Source: Ralstonia sp. 25mfcol4.1 (GTDB lineage Bacteria; Pseudomonadota; Gammaproteobacteria; Burkholderiales; Burkholderiaceae). From it: DNA of 64,000 nt. Below the pieces are notes generated by a model. That model did no database searches, was not told the origin of the DNA, and worked only from the letters and a program-made list of their open reading frames with translations. Where the stretch lies: contig NZ_FNJO01000005.1 of the NCBI RefSeq assembly GCF_900104095.1, positions 124,001 to 188,000 of the forward strand, written 5' to 3'. Made by a program: the position numbers and the translations under genes. This document shows positions 1 through 8,372 of the stretch, piece after piece (position 1 is the first letter of the stretch; every line of letters starts with the position of its first letter).

Positions 1-282
1 CTGTTCGAGCCGGCCGAGCGCGAGTCGGTGAACAAGGCGCTGGAATGGGCGCGCGGCGAACGGGCGCGCTACGCGCTGACGGGCGCCGTGCAGGAATGGC
101 GCTACAAGGTGGGTGTCGATGGCGAACCGGCCGTGGGCATCTCGCTGCAACTGATCGACGTGTCGAGCGGCCAGGTGGTGTGGTCGGCCACGGGCAGCAA
201 CGCCGGCTGGAGTCGCGAATCGCTGTCGGGCGTGGCCCAGAAGCTGCTGCGCCGCCTGCTGGCGCCGCTGATGCAGGGTTGA
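1..282 (+). CDS. pelC: PelC, Pel polysaccharide outer-membrane lipoprotein (C-terminal part)
   Basis: Only the last 93 codons are present; the frame is open from base 1, so the signal peptide and lipobox lie outside the window. The visible part is an alternating strand/helix segment (ALTGAVQEWRYKVG, then a strand ending VVWSATGS and a closing helix with AQKLLRRLL), which fits the end of PelC. In Pseudomonas, PelC forms a periplasmic ring at the outer membrane that guides Pel polymer towards the PelB porin. The call is supported chiefly by position: pelD starts 26 nt downstream and pelEFG follow. A CsgG-like or LpoB-like lipoprotein would look similar in isolation. Confidence 0.75.
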   Translation: MFEPAERESVNKALEWARGERARYALTGAVQEWRYKVGVDGEPAVGISLQLIDVSSGQVVWSATGSNAGWSRESLSGVAQKLLRRLLAPLMQG

Positions 283-308
283 GTGGAACCTGGTAGACAA
301 AAGGACGG

Positions 309-1802
309 GTGACAAGCGTGGCTAACACCGCCGATAACAAGCGTCAGGCGACCCGCCAGAGCCAGGGCATCGGCCTGGGCGGGCGCTATGCGCGCTGGCT
401 GGCGCCCGCGGGAGGCGGGGCGGCCGCCGTGCTGGAGATGATCGTCGTGATGGCGGTGGCCATGGCCATCACCTGGGCGATCCTCCCGCAAAACCCGCTG
501 CTGCTGGGTCTGGGCTTTCCGTGGGCATGGCTGCTGCCGGTGATCCTGGCGCTGCGCTATGGCACGCTGGTGGGCGTAGGCGCCGTGCTGATGCTGCTGG
601 GCGGCTGGTTCTTCTTTGACGCCATGGGCAACCACGGCGAAGCGTTCCCGCGCATGTTCTTCCTGGGCGGCCTGCTGCTGGTGCTGGTGGCCGGCCAGTT
701 CGGCGACGTGTGGAACACACGCCTGGCGCGCGCCCGCGCCGTGAACCGCTACCTGGACGAGCGGCTCTCCGCGCTGACCAAGAACCACTACCTGCTGCGC
801 ATTTCGCACGCCCGGCTGGAGAACGACCTGCTGGCCCGACCGACCACGCTGCGCGACACGCTGTCGCAGCTGCGCGCCGTGACCATGCAGGACGCCGCGC
901 GCGGCAGCAAGGTCGAACTGCTGGCCGGCGCGCAGCCGATGCTGCAGGTGGTGGCACAGGCTTGCCAGATCGAAGGTGCCGCGCTGTTCGCTTGCGCGGG
1001 CGAAAACGTCGTGCCCGGGGCGGTTGCCGCCATCGGTCCCGACTTTGCACTGGATGTCAGCGACCCGCTGGTGCGCCACTGCCTCGAGACGCGCGAACTC
1101 GCGCATCTGCGCACCACGGGCCTGCAGCAGGACGCCGAAACACGCTACGTGGCCGTGGCGCCCGTGCTGGCCGGTTCGGACCGCCTGATCGGCGTGCTGG
1201 TTGTGGAGCGCATGCCGTTCCTGTCGCTGACGTATGAAAACCTGCAACTGCTGATGGTGCTGATGGGCTACTACGCCGACGGCGTGGAGCATGCCCAGGC
1301 CACGCACGGCATCCAGGAACTGGCCCCGGCCATTCCGTACGCGTTCGCGCTGGACTATGCGCGCCTGTCGCGTCTGCGCCGCGAGACCGGCATCCAGAGT
1401 TCCGTGGTGGCGCTGGTGTTCGACCTGGACGAAGCGCGCGACGCGCTGTTCGAGCAGGTGGTGCGCAGCCGCCGGGCGCTGGACGTGGCCTGGCCGGCGC
1501 GCGGTGTACATCAGCGTGCCATGCTGACGCTGATGCCGCTGTCGGACAGCCAGGCGGTGTCGGCCTACCTGGTGCGCATCGAAGACATGCTGCGCGCGCA
1601 GTTCGGTACCGATTTTGCCAGTGCGCATATCGGCGTGTACACGCTGCCGGTGCCGGCCGCCGGCGCGGAAGAGGCGCTGGTGCGCCTGCTGCACCGCTGC
1701 CATCTGGACGGCAAGGACGGCACCGCCACGCCGGCTGTCAGCGCCGGTGTCACCCCCGGACCGGGCGCGGCCCCGTCCGCCGGACAGACGCAGGCGGGCT
1801 GA
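309..1802 (+). CDS. pelD: PelD, membrane c-di-GMP receptor of Pel synthesis
   Basis: The 497-residue protein has about four N-terminal membrane segments (residues 35-130), a coiled linker, a GAF-like region (about 190-330) and a degenerate GGDEF-like C-terminal domain. Family knowledge: PelD binds c-di-GMP through an inhibitory-site RxxD motif and switches on Pel secretion. Here RALD lies at residues 389-392, with a second arginine (R423) 34 residues on, close to the spacing of the three ligand residues in Pseudomonas PelD. No GGDEF signature is seen, so cyclase activity is unlikely. GTG at 309 follows AAGGA by only 3 nt; GTG at 318 is an alternative. The P/A-rich tail (last 25 residues) looks disordered. 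Confidence 0.93.
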   Translation: MTSVANTADNKRQATRQSQGIGLGGRYARWLAPAGGGAAAVLEMIVVMAVAMAITWAILPQNPLLLGLGFPWAWLLPVILALRYGTLVGVGAVLMLLGGWFFFDAMGNHGEAFPRMFFLGGLLLVLVAGQFGDVWNTRLARARAVNRYLDERLSALTKNHYLLRISHARLENDLLARPTTLRDTLSQLRAVTMQDAARGSKVELLAGAQPMLQVVAQACQIEGAALFACAGENVVPGAVAAIGPDFALDVSDPLVRHCLETRELAHLRTTGLQQDAETRYVAVAPVLAGSDRLIGVLVVERMPFLSLTYENLQLLMVLMGYYADGVEHAQATHGIQELAPAIPYAFALDYARLSRLRRETGIQSSVVALVFDLDEARDALFEQVVRSRRALDVAWPARGVHQRAMLTLMPLSDSQAVSAYLVRIEDMLRAQFGTDFASAHIGVYTLPVPAAGAEEALVRLLHRCHLDGKDGTATPAVSAGVTPGPGAAPSAGQTQAG

Positions 1803-1805
1803 CGC

Positions 1806-2792
1806 ATGGGCAAGCTGACCATCGGCGGCACCGCCTCGCAGATCGCGGCACTGTACCTGCTGTTTCACGGCGGCACCGGGCTGCCGTTGCTGCTGTCGTT
1901 CCTGGGGCTGCAGGCGGTCGCCGCCGGGCTGCTGGGCCTGGCGGTGTGGCGTCTGCTGCCGCGGCGCTTTCGTACGCCATTCGGGTGGAGCTACGCCTAC
2001 ATGGCGGCGTTCTGCTTCTTCGTGCCGCTCGGCGGCACGCTGGTTTGCCTGGGCAGCCTGCTGTTCTCGAAGCTGTTCCCGCATCGGCGCGACAGCGCCG
2101 GCATTGCCTCGGTGGCGCTGCCCGAATTCGTGACGCACCTGATCCAGCGTGTGACGCATGGTGGCGGTGCGCGGCTGCGCGCCCAGCTGGGTAACACGCG
2201 TGCGCCGCTGCCCGAACGCATGACGGCGCTGGTGGCGATGCAATCGATGCCCACGCGCACGGCCAGCCCCGTGCTGCGCGAACTGCTGGCCGACAGCACC
2301 GACGACATCCGCCTGCTGGCCTACGGCATGCTGGACGGCGCAGAGAAGCAGTTGACGCAGAAGATCCTGGCCGAGCTGCCGCGCCTGGAGTCGGCCGACA
2401 CGCCGCAGGCACGGCTGGAAATCAACAAGCGGCTGGCCGACCTGTATTGGGAACTGATCTACCAGAACCTGGTGCAGGGCGACGTGTACCGCTACACGGC
2501 CAGCCAGGTGGAACGCTACGCCAGCGCCGCGCTGCAGATCGACGACAGCAATGCGGCCCTGTGGTACATGCGTGGCCGCCTGGCGCTGACACGTAACGCG
2601 CCCGGCGAGGCGCGCGACTTCCTGGGCCGCGCCGAGGCGCTGGGCTTTGCGCGCGAGCGCGTGCTGCCGCTGCTGGCGGAAGCGGCCTACCAGGAACGCG
2701 ACTACGCCGCAGTGCGCCGCCTGATGGCGGCTTTCGACAGTCCTTCGCCGCTCCCGCTGGTGCGGCCCCTGCTGCGGTACTGGCAATCATGA
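1806..2792 (+). CDS. pelE: PelE, inner-membrane TPR scaffold of Pel synthesis
   Basis: This 328-residue protein matches the usual PelE length. Two hydrophobic N-terminal segments (residues 15-50 and 65-92) are followed by a helical, TPR-like cytoplasmic region in which alanine-rich helices repeat (for example LWYMRGRLALTRNAPGEAR). In the Pel system PelE joins PelD and PelG in the inner-membrane complex. It starts 3 nt after the pelD stop, and its stop overlaps the pelF start by 4 nt (ATGA), so pelDEF are translationally coupled. Without these neighbours the sequence alone would only say membrane-anchored TPR protein. Confidence 0.9.
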   Translation: MGKLTIGGTASQIAALYLLFHGGTGLPLLLSFLGLQAVAAGLLGLAVWRLLPRRFRTPFGWSYAYMAAFCFFVPLGGTLVCLGSLLFSKLFPHRRDSAGIASVALPEFVTHLIQRVTHGGGARLRAQLGNTRAPLPERMTALVAMQSMPTRTASPVLRELLADSTDDIRLLAYGMLDGAEKQLTQKILAELPRLESADTPQARLEINKRLADLYWELIYQNLVQGDVYRYTASQVERYASAALQIDDSNAALWYMRGRLALTRNAPGEARDFLGRAEALGFARERVLPLLAEAAYQERDYAAVRRLMAAFDSPSPLPLVRPLLRYWQS

Positions 2793-4390
2793 GCGAAATT
2801 CTGGTCAAGGGAACGTCCGCCGACGTCATGCTGCTGCTGGAAGGCACGTTCCCGTATGTAAGCGGGGGCGTGTCGAGCTGGGTCAACCAGATGATCCGCG
2901 CGTTTCCCGATATCCGGTTCGGCATCGTCTTCATCGGCAGCCGCCGCGAGGACTATGGCGACATGGCCTACCCGCTGCCCGCGAACGTCGTGCATCTGGA
3001 AACCCACTTCCTGTACGACTTTCCGCCGCCTCCGCTGGTGCATGGCACGCCTGGCGACGCGAGCGCGTTCGACAAGTCGGACACGCTGCACGAACTGCTG
3101 CGCGAGCCGGGCAAGGAAGCCGAGGCTGGGGAGCTGATCCGCGATCTGATGCCGCAGCTCCGCGAGGGCGGGGCGCTGTCCGAGGATGCGTTCCTGTACA
3201 GCAAGCGGGCCTGGGACACGATCACGAGCCAGTACCGCCAGTTCTGTACGGACCCGTCGTTCACGGACTACTTCTGGACTATCCGCATCATGCACAAGCC
3301 GCTGTGGCAACTGGTGCGGATTGCCGACGGCCTGATACCGGCCAGGGTCTACCACACGGTGTCCACCGGCTACGCGGGCTTCCTGGGCGCGATGCTGCGC
3401 CACCGCAATGGCCGTCCGCTGCTGGTATCGGAGCACGGGATCTACACCAAGGAACGCAAGATCGACCTGTTCCAGAGCCAGTGGATCCGCGACAACCGCA
3501 ACATCTTCGAACGCGACATTTCCCAGATCAGCTATTTCCGCGAACTCTGGGTGCGCTTCTTCGAAACGCTGGGGCGTGTCTGCTACGAAGCCGGCGACGA
3601 GATCACGGCGCTCTACGAGGGCAACCGCCGCCGCCAGGTGCTGGATGGCGCGATGGCCGGGCGCACGCGCAATATCCCGAACGGCATCAACCTGCCGCGC
3701 CTTTCCGCGCTGCGCGAGAAGCGCGCGCCGGGCGTGCCGCCGGTGCTGTGCCTGATCGGCCGCGTGGTGCCGATCAAGGACATCAAGACCTTTATCCGGG
3801 CGATGCTGACCGTGGTGCGCGAGTACCCCGAGGCCGAAGGCTGGATTGCCGGCCCCGAGGACGAGGACGCCGAATACGCGCGCGAATGCCGCAGCCTGGC
3901 TGAAAGCCTGGGCCTGGGCGAGAAAGTCAGGTTCCTCGGCTTCCAGAAGATCGACGAACTGCTGCCGAAGGTGGGCGTGCTGGTGCTGAGCTCGATCTCC
4001 GAGGCGCTGCCGCTGGTGGTGCTGGAAGGGTTCGCCGCCGGCGTGCCGTGCGTGACCACCGACGTGGGATCGTGCAGCGAACTGGTGTTCGGCCTGCCCG
4101 GCGACGACGCTGCGCTGGGCGCCGCGGGCGACGTGGTGCGCATTGCCGACCCGGCCGCGCTGGCCGGCGCCGCGCTGGGCCTGCTTCAGCATCCGGACCG
4201 CTGGCACGCGGCGCAGGCCTCGGGCATCGCGCGCGTGGAAAAGTACTACACGCAGGAACAGATGGTGGGCAGCTATCGCACGCTCTACACCGAGTTGATG
4301 GCAATGCCGGACAACACGCGCCGCGAGCAGGGTGGCGCCAGCCCCGCGAAGTGCCCGGTGCACCACGGCGCGCGGGCAGGAGGACGCTGA
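2789..4390 (+). CDS. pelF: PelF, cytoplasmic GT4 glycosyltransferase of Pel synthesis
   Basis: The 533-residue protein begins with the PelF-type segment LLLEGTFPYVSGGVSSWV and carries the GT-B C-terminal features of family GT4: RNIPNGIN, the LIGRVVPIKDIKTFIRA strand/helix with the donor-phosphate arginine and lysine, and the E-x7-E element EALPLVVLE before GFAAGVPCV. PelF is the soluble transferase that polymerises Pel from UDP-activated amino sugars. The C-terminal 25 residues, rich in Ala/Arg/Gly, extend beyond the conserved domain. The start overlaps the pelE stop; pelG follows after 1 nt. Confidence 0.95.
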   Translation: MSEILVKGTSADVMLLLEGTFPYVSGGVSSWVNQMIRAFPDIRFGIVFIGSRREDYGDMAYPLPANVVHLETHFLYDFPPPPLVHGTPGDASAFDKSDTLHELLREPGKEAEAGELIRDLMPQLREGGALSEDAFLYSKRAWDTITSQYRQFCTDPSFTDYFWTIRIMHKPLWQLVRIADGLIPARVYHTVSTGYAGFLGAMLRHRNGRPLLVSEHGIYTKERKIDLFQSQWIRDNRNIFERDISQISYFRELWVRFFETLGRVCYEAGDEITALYEGNRRRQVLDGAMAGRTRNIPNGINLPRLSALREKRAPGVPPVLCLIGRVVPIKDIKTFIRAMLTVVREYPEAEGWIAGPEDEDAEYARECRSLAESLGLGEKVRFLGFQKIDELLPKVGVLVLSSISEALPLVVLEGFAAGVPCVTTDVGSCSELVFGLPGDDAALGAAGDVVRIADPAALAGAALGLLQHPDRWHAAQASGIARVEKYYTQEQMVGSYRTLYTELMAMPDNTRREQGGASPAKCPVHHGARAGGR

Positions 4391-4391
4391 G

Positions 4392-5762
4392 ATGGCCGGT
4401 ATTGGATTCGAACTTCGCAAGATGCTCCGGCGGGACAGCCTGTCCGGCATGCTCAGCGCGTACGCGTATGCGGGCGTGATCAGCTCGGGCCCGTGGGTGC
4501 TGTCGATCCTGGGCATCCTGCTGATCGGCCTGCTGTCGATCGGCTGGGTGATTCCGGGGGCGCTGATCACGCAGTTCCAGGTGTCGGTGACGTACCTGAT
4601 AGCGTGCAGCCTGATACTGACCGGGCCGATGCAGCTGTCGTTCACCCGCTTCACGTCGGACCGCCTGTTCGAGAAGCGCGCCGACCTGGTACTGTCGAAC
4701 TATCACGCCGTGGCGCTGCTCTGCACGGCGCTGGCCGGTGCCATCGGCCTGGCCTGTGCCGTCTGGGCGTTTCCGGAACAGTCGGTGCTGTACCGGCTGC
4801 AGATGATGGCCGGCTTCGTGATCATGAGCAATATCTGGATCGCTGCCATCTTCCTGTCGGGGATGAAGCAGTACAAGGCCATTGTCTGGACGTTTTTCGT
4901 CGGTTACACGATCACCGTGCTGGCGGCGCTGGCGCTGCGTTCGCACGGGCTGGAGGGCCTGCTGGGCGGCTTCGTGTTCGGCCAGCTGTGCCTGCTGGTG
5001 GGCATGATCACGCTGATCTACCGCAACTACACGAGCCACCGGTTCATGTCGTTCGAGGTCTTCCAGCGCCGCTTTGCCTACCCGAGCCTGATCGCCATCG
5101 GCCTGTTCTACAACCTGGGCATCTGGATCGACAAGTTCATGTTCTGGTACGCGCCGTCCACGGGCCAGCCCGTGATCGGCCCGCTGCATGCGTCGATCAT
5201 CTATGACATCCCGGTGTTCCTGGCCTACCTGGCCATCATCCCGGGCATGGCCGTGTTCCTGGTGCGGATCGAGACCGACTTCGTGGAGTACTACGACGCG
5301 TTCTACAACGCGGTGCGAGGCGGCAGTTCGCTGGAGCACATCGAGGACATGCGCAATACGATGGTGCAGACCATCCGCCTTGGTCTGTACGAGATCGTCA
5401 AGGTGCAGGCCATCGCGTCGCTGCTGCTGTTCGTGGTGGGCGGCTGGCTGCTGCGGCTGCTGGGCATCTCGGAGCTGTACCTGCCGCTGCTCTACGTGGA
5501 CGTGATCGGCGCCAGCCTGCAGGTGGTGCTGCTGGGCGTGCTGAACATCTACTTCTACCTGGACCGCCGCCGCGAGGTGCTGATGCTGACCGGCACGTTC
5601 GTGGTGCTGAACTTCGTGCTGACGCGGCTGACGCTGTCGCTGGGGCCGGCCTGGTACGGCTATGGTTTCGCGGTGTCGCTGCTGATCGTCGTGGCGCTGT
5701 CGCTGTATCTGCTGGACCGCAAGCTCGACCGGCTCGAGTACGAAACCTATATGCTGCAGTAA
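4392..5762 (+). CDS. pelG: PelG, inner-membrane Pel polymer exporter
   Basis: The start is set at ATG 4392 (MAGIGFELRKML), the conserved PelG N-terminus, giving 456 residues; the longer frame from 4332 would run backwards into pelF. About twelve hydrophobic segments span the protein, as expected for this Wzx/MATE-like exporter that moves Pel across the inner membrane with PelD and PelE. The motif SGPWVLSIL after the first amphipathic segment and the short cytoplasmic helix DRRREVL between late membrane spans are visible. It is the last gene of the pel operon; no U-tract terminator directly follows. Confidence 0.95.
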   Translation: MAGIGFELRKMLRRDSLSGMLSAYAYAGVISSGPWVLSILGILLIGLLSIGWVIPGALITQFQVSVTYLIACSLILTGPMQLSFTRFTSDRLFEKRADLVLSNYHAVALLCTALAGAIGLACAVWAFPEQSVLYRLQMMAGFVIMSNIWIAAIFLSGMKQYKAIVWTFFVGYTITVLAALALRSHGLEGLLGGFVFGQLCLLVGMITLIYRNYTSHRFMSFEVFQRRFAYPSLIAIGLFYNLGIWIDKFMFWYAPSTGQPVIGPLHASIIYDIPVFLAYLAIIPGMAVFLVRIETDFVEYYDAFYNAVRGGSSLEHIEDMRNTMVQTIRLGLYEIVKVQAIASLLLFVVGGWLLRLLGISELYLPLLYVDVIGASLQVVLLGVLNIYFYLDRRREVLMLTGTFVVLNFVLTRLTLSLGPAWYGYGFAVSLLIVVALSLYLLDRKLDRLEYETYMLQ

Positions 5763-5930
5763 GCCGGCTGGTGCCGGGGGACACCGCGTGCAGCGTGGGC
5801 GTGCCCCGGCTGCTTCCATTCGCAACGGCCCGGCGGTCGGCCACGTTTTCATTACGCCCGCAAGGCAGGACGACGACTTGCGGCGCGCCTGCAACACCCC
5901 CGGCGGCGCCTCCCCTCTAATGTAGCCTCG

Positions 5931-5946
5931 ACGCGCCATGGCGCGT
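5931..5946. promoter_or_regulatory. 16-bp perfect palindrome upstream of the response regulator
   Basis: ACGCGCCATGGCGCGT is a perfect palindrome 58 bp before the ATG of the response regulator and 168 bp after pelG. It could be an operator of the two-component genes or a hairpin ending the pel transcript (followed by TTT only). The base pairing is visible; the role is a guess. Confidence 0.35.
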
Positions 5947-6004
5947 TTCGGTAACATGACGCCGCCGTGCCAGACACACAGGCCGCAGTCATCAGAGGGA
6001 TGTA

Positions 6005-6706
6005 ATGAGAATTGCCTCAGTAGAGGACGATGCCGCCCAGGCCGAACAGATCCGGCAACTGCTGGAAGAGGCGGGCTTCAGCTGCACCAGCTTTCCGACT
6101 GGCTCCGCCTTCCTGCGCGCGCTGCGCGACCAGGCGTTCGACCTGATCCTGATGGACTGGCAGTTGCCCGATACCAGCGGATACGAACTGGTCATCTGGG
6201 TGCGCCAGCACTCGGGCCGCCTGCCGCCCATCCTGTTCCTGACCAGCCGCATCGACGAGGCCGATATCGTGGCGGGCCTCGGCGCAGGCGCCGACGACTA
6301 TCTGGCCAAGCCGCTGCGCCCGGCAGAGTTCGTGGCGCGCGTACGTGCGCTGCTGCGCCGTGCCTACCCTGACGCCGTGCACGACGACGAACTGATCCGA
6401 CAGGGCGACTACGTGGTGGACGCGCGCCGCCGCAGCATTGCGGTGGCCGGGCAGATTGCCGACCTCTCGCCGCGCGAATTCGACCTGGCGCTGTTCCTGT
6501 TCCGCAATATCGGCCGGCTGCTGTCGCGCGAGGTGATCGAGCAGGCGGTCTGGGGCCGCGCCATGGATGCCGGCTCCCGCACGCTGGATACCCATGTCTC
6601 GCGCCTGCGCATCAAGCTGGCGCTTCGCCCCGAGCACGGGGTACGGCTGACGTCGGTCTATTCGCACGGCTATCGCTTCGAGGCCGCAGGGGCCGCCGAT
6701 GCGTAG
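6005..6706 (+). CDS. OmpR/PhoB-type response regulator
   Basis: The 233-residue protein has a receiver domain (residues 1-115) with the acidic pair D8/D9, phosphoacceptor D51 (LILMDWQLPD), T80 and K102 (AKPLRP), and a C-terminal winged-helix DNA-binding domain (about 125-227, ending GVRLTSVYSHGYRFE). AGGGATGTA lies just upstream of the ATG. Its last 8 nt overlap the FecR-type gene and the CHASE2 kinase follows, so the three form one signalling unit; the kinase is the likely phosphodonor. Targets are unknown; the nearby pel operon is a candidate from position only. Confidence 0.93.
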   Translation: MRIASVEDDAAQAEQIRQLLEEAGFSCTSFPTGSAFLRALRDQAFDLILMDWQLPDTSGYELVIWVRQHSGRLPPILFLTSRIDEADIVAGLGAGADDYLAKPLRPAEFVARVRALLRRAYPDAVHDDELIRQGDYVVDARRRSIAVAGQIADLSPREFDLALFLFRNIGRLLSREVIEQAVWGRAMDAGSRTLDTHVSRLRIKLALRPEHGVRLTSVYSHGYRFEAAGAADA

Positions 6707-8372
6707 CTGGCGCTGGCTTGGCCGTGCGGTGCTGTGCAGCGGCATGGCGTGCCTGATTCTGCCTGACAGTACCTTGGCGGGCCCGGCCGGCAGTCAGGGC
6801 GGCGATTTCCTTTACGACGTGGAGCCGGGCGACACATTGATCGGCCTGGCCGCCCGGTATATGCAGCGCCCCGACGACTGGCGCCTGCTGCAGACGCGCA
6901 ATCGCGTGGCCGATCCGTACCGTCTGGTGCCGGGGTCGCGCATCCGCATGCCGCTGTCGCGGATTCCGGTGGCGCCAGCCACGGCGCGGGTGGTCTTCGT
7001 GCGCGGCCAGGTGCGGGCCGATGGCCGACCCGTGCAGGTGGGCCAGGCGCTGGCAGAGTCATCCCGTGTCGATACCGGCGCCGATGGCGCGATCACGCTG
7101 GAACTGCCGGACACCACACGCGTGGCGCTGCCGGCCGATACGTCGATGGCCGTGCGCCGGATGCGGTCGTTCGCGCGCAGCGGACTCACGGACACCGTCA
7201 TCGGCATCGATCGCGGCGCAGTCGATTCACGCGTCGCGCCCCGGGGCGGCGGCGTGGGCCGTTACGAAATCCGCACCCCGGTGATGGTGACCGGCGTGCG
7301 CGGCACCCGTTACCGCGTGGCCGTGGACCTCACCGGCAGCCGCAGCGAGGTGGCGGAAGGCCTGGTCGGTGTAGGGGCCCTTTCCATGTCACGGGACGTG
7401 GCCGCCGGGTTCGGCGTGGGCGTGTCGGCGCGGGGGCAACTAGGCAAGCCGGTGGCGCTGCTGCCGGCGCCCGAGGTGGCAGCCGTGGCCCAGCCTGTGA
7501 TGTCGCGGTCGCTGGCCGTGCAGTGGCAGGCCGTGGCCGGCACCGCCAGCTATCGCATTGCCGTGGCACGCGATGCCGCGCTGACCGAATGGGTGTCGGC
7601 GGCAGAGGTGGCCGGTCCTGCCGCGACGCTGGACGATTTGCCCGATGGCGAACTGTATGTCGTCGTCAATGCGCTGGCCGCGGACGGGATGACCGGCCAC
7701 GCCGGCGTCCTGCCGATCACGGTCAGGCGCCATCCGCCCGCGCCGTTTTCGCTGGGCCCGCGCCCCGATGACGTGGCCTATGGCGGTGACGCGCAATTCC
7801 GCTGGGCCGCCGTGCCCGAAGCCTCGGGCTACGAGATCGCCGTGGCAGCCGATGCCGGCTTTACGCGGCAGGCCGATGTCCGGCGCGAAACCGGCGTGGA
7901 AACCCGTCTGACGCTGCCGAGCGGCCAGTGGTGGTGGCGCCTGCGTTCGCTGGACGCGCGCGGCCAGCCCGGACCGTGGAGCGATGCGCAGCGCCTGCGC
8001 GTGGAGGCCGCGCCGCCACTGCCCGCCGCCCGCGACAGCGGCGCCGAACTGCTGGTGCGCTGGCCTGCCGAAGCGTCCGCCCGGTATGGCTATGTCGTGC
8101 AGATTGCCGGCGACGAGGGTTTCGGTCAGGGTCTGCAGACGCTGCGTGCCACGCGCAATGAGGTGGCCCTGCCGCGTCCCGACGCAGGTACGTACTACGT
8201 CAGGGTGGCGCGTGCCGAGGGCGCCGAGGGCGCCGAGGGTGCCGACGTGCCGCCGGCCGCCGCGTTCTCGGCGCCGCAGCACATCGTGTTGCCGGCCATG
8301 CTGCGCGATGGGCGCGGCGGCGTGGTGGTGTTGGGAGGCACCGACCGTGGCGTCGAGACGGGTGTCCGCTAG
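6699..8372 (+). CDS. Exported LysM-FecR domain protein with FN3-like repeats
   Basis: The 557-residue protein has a signal peptide (residues 1-27, arginines then a hydrophobic stretch ending LAGPAG), a LysM-type peptidoglycan-binding segment (YDVEPGDTLIGLAARY, about 38-87) and a FecR domain (about 95-205, with VRGTRYRV). Two or three beta-rich FN3-like units follow, built around VQWQAVAGTASYRIAVARD-type strands. It probably sits in the periplasm bound to cell wall and senses or transmits an envelope signal. It is coupled on both sides: 8-nt overlap with the response regulator and 26-nt overlap with the kinase. No FecI sigma factor is nearby, so the FecR domain here likely serves the histidine kinase instead. 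Confidence 0.88.
   Translation: MRSWRWLGRAVLCSGMACLILPDSTLAGPAGSQGGDFLYDVEPGDTLIGLAARYMQRPDDWRLLQTRNRVADPYRLVPGSRIRMPLSRIPVAPATARVVFVRGQVRADGRPVQVGQALAESSRVDTGADGAITLELPDTTRVALPADTSMAVRRMRSFARSGLTDTVIGIDRGAVDSRVAPRGGGVGRYEIRTPVMVTGVRGTRYRVAVDLTGSRSEVAEGLVGVGALSMSRDVAAGFGVGVSARGQLGKPVALLPAPEVAAVAQPVMSRSLAVQWQAVAGTASYRIAVARDAALTEWVSAAEVAGPAATLDDLPDGELYVVVNALAADGMTGHAGVLPITVRRHPPAPFSLGPRPDDVAYGGDAQFRWAAVPEASGYEIAVAADAGFTRQADVRRETGVETRLTLPSGQWWWRLRSLDARGQPGPWSDAQRLRVEAAPPLPAARDSGAELLVRWPAEASARYGYVVQIAGDEGFGQGLQTLRATRNEVALPRPDAGTYYVRVARAEGAEGAEGADVPPAAAFSAPQHIVLPAMLRDGRGGVVVLGGTDRGVETGVR
8214..8240 (+). repeat. In-frame 9-bp tandem repeat in the FecR-type gene
   Basis: GCCGAGGGC occurs three times in a row (last copy ends in T), encoding repeated Ala-Glu-Gly near the C-terminus of the FecR-type protein. 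Unit loss or gain would keep the frame. Confidence 0.7.

Noticed and set aside
4332..4391. Earlier start for pelG at 4332
   Set aside because: The extra residues are unlike PelG and overlap pelF; ATG 4392 gives the conserved N-terminus and family length.
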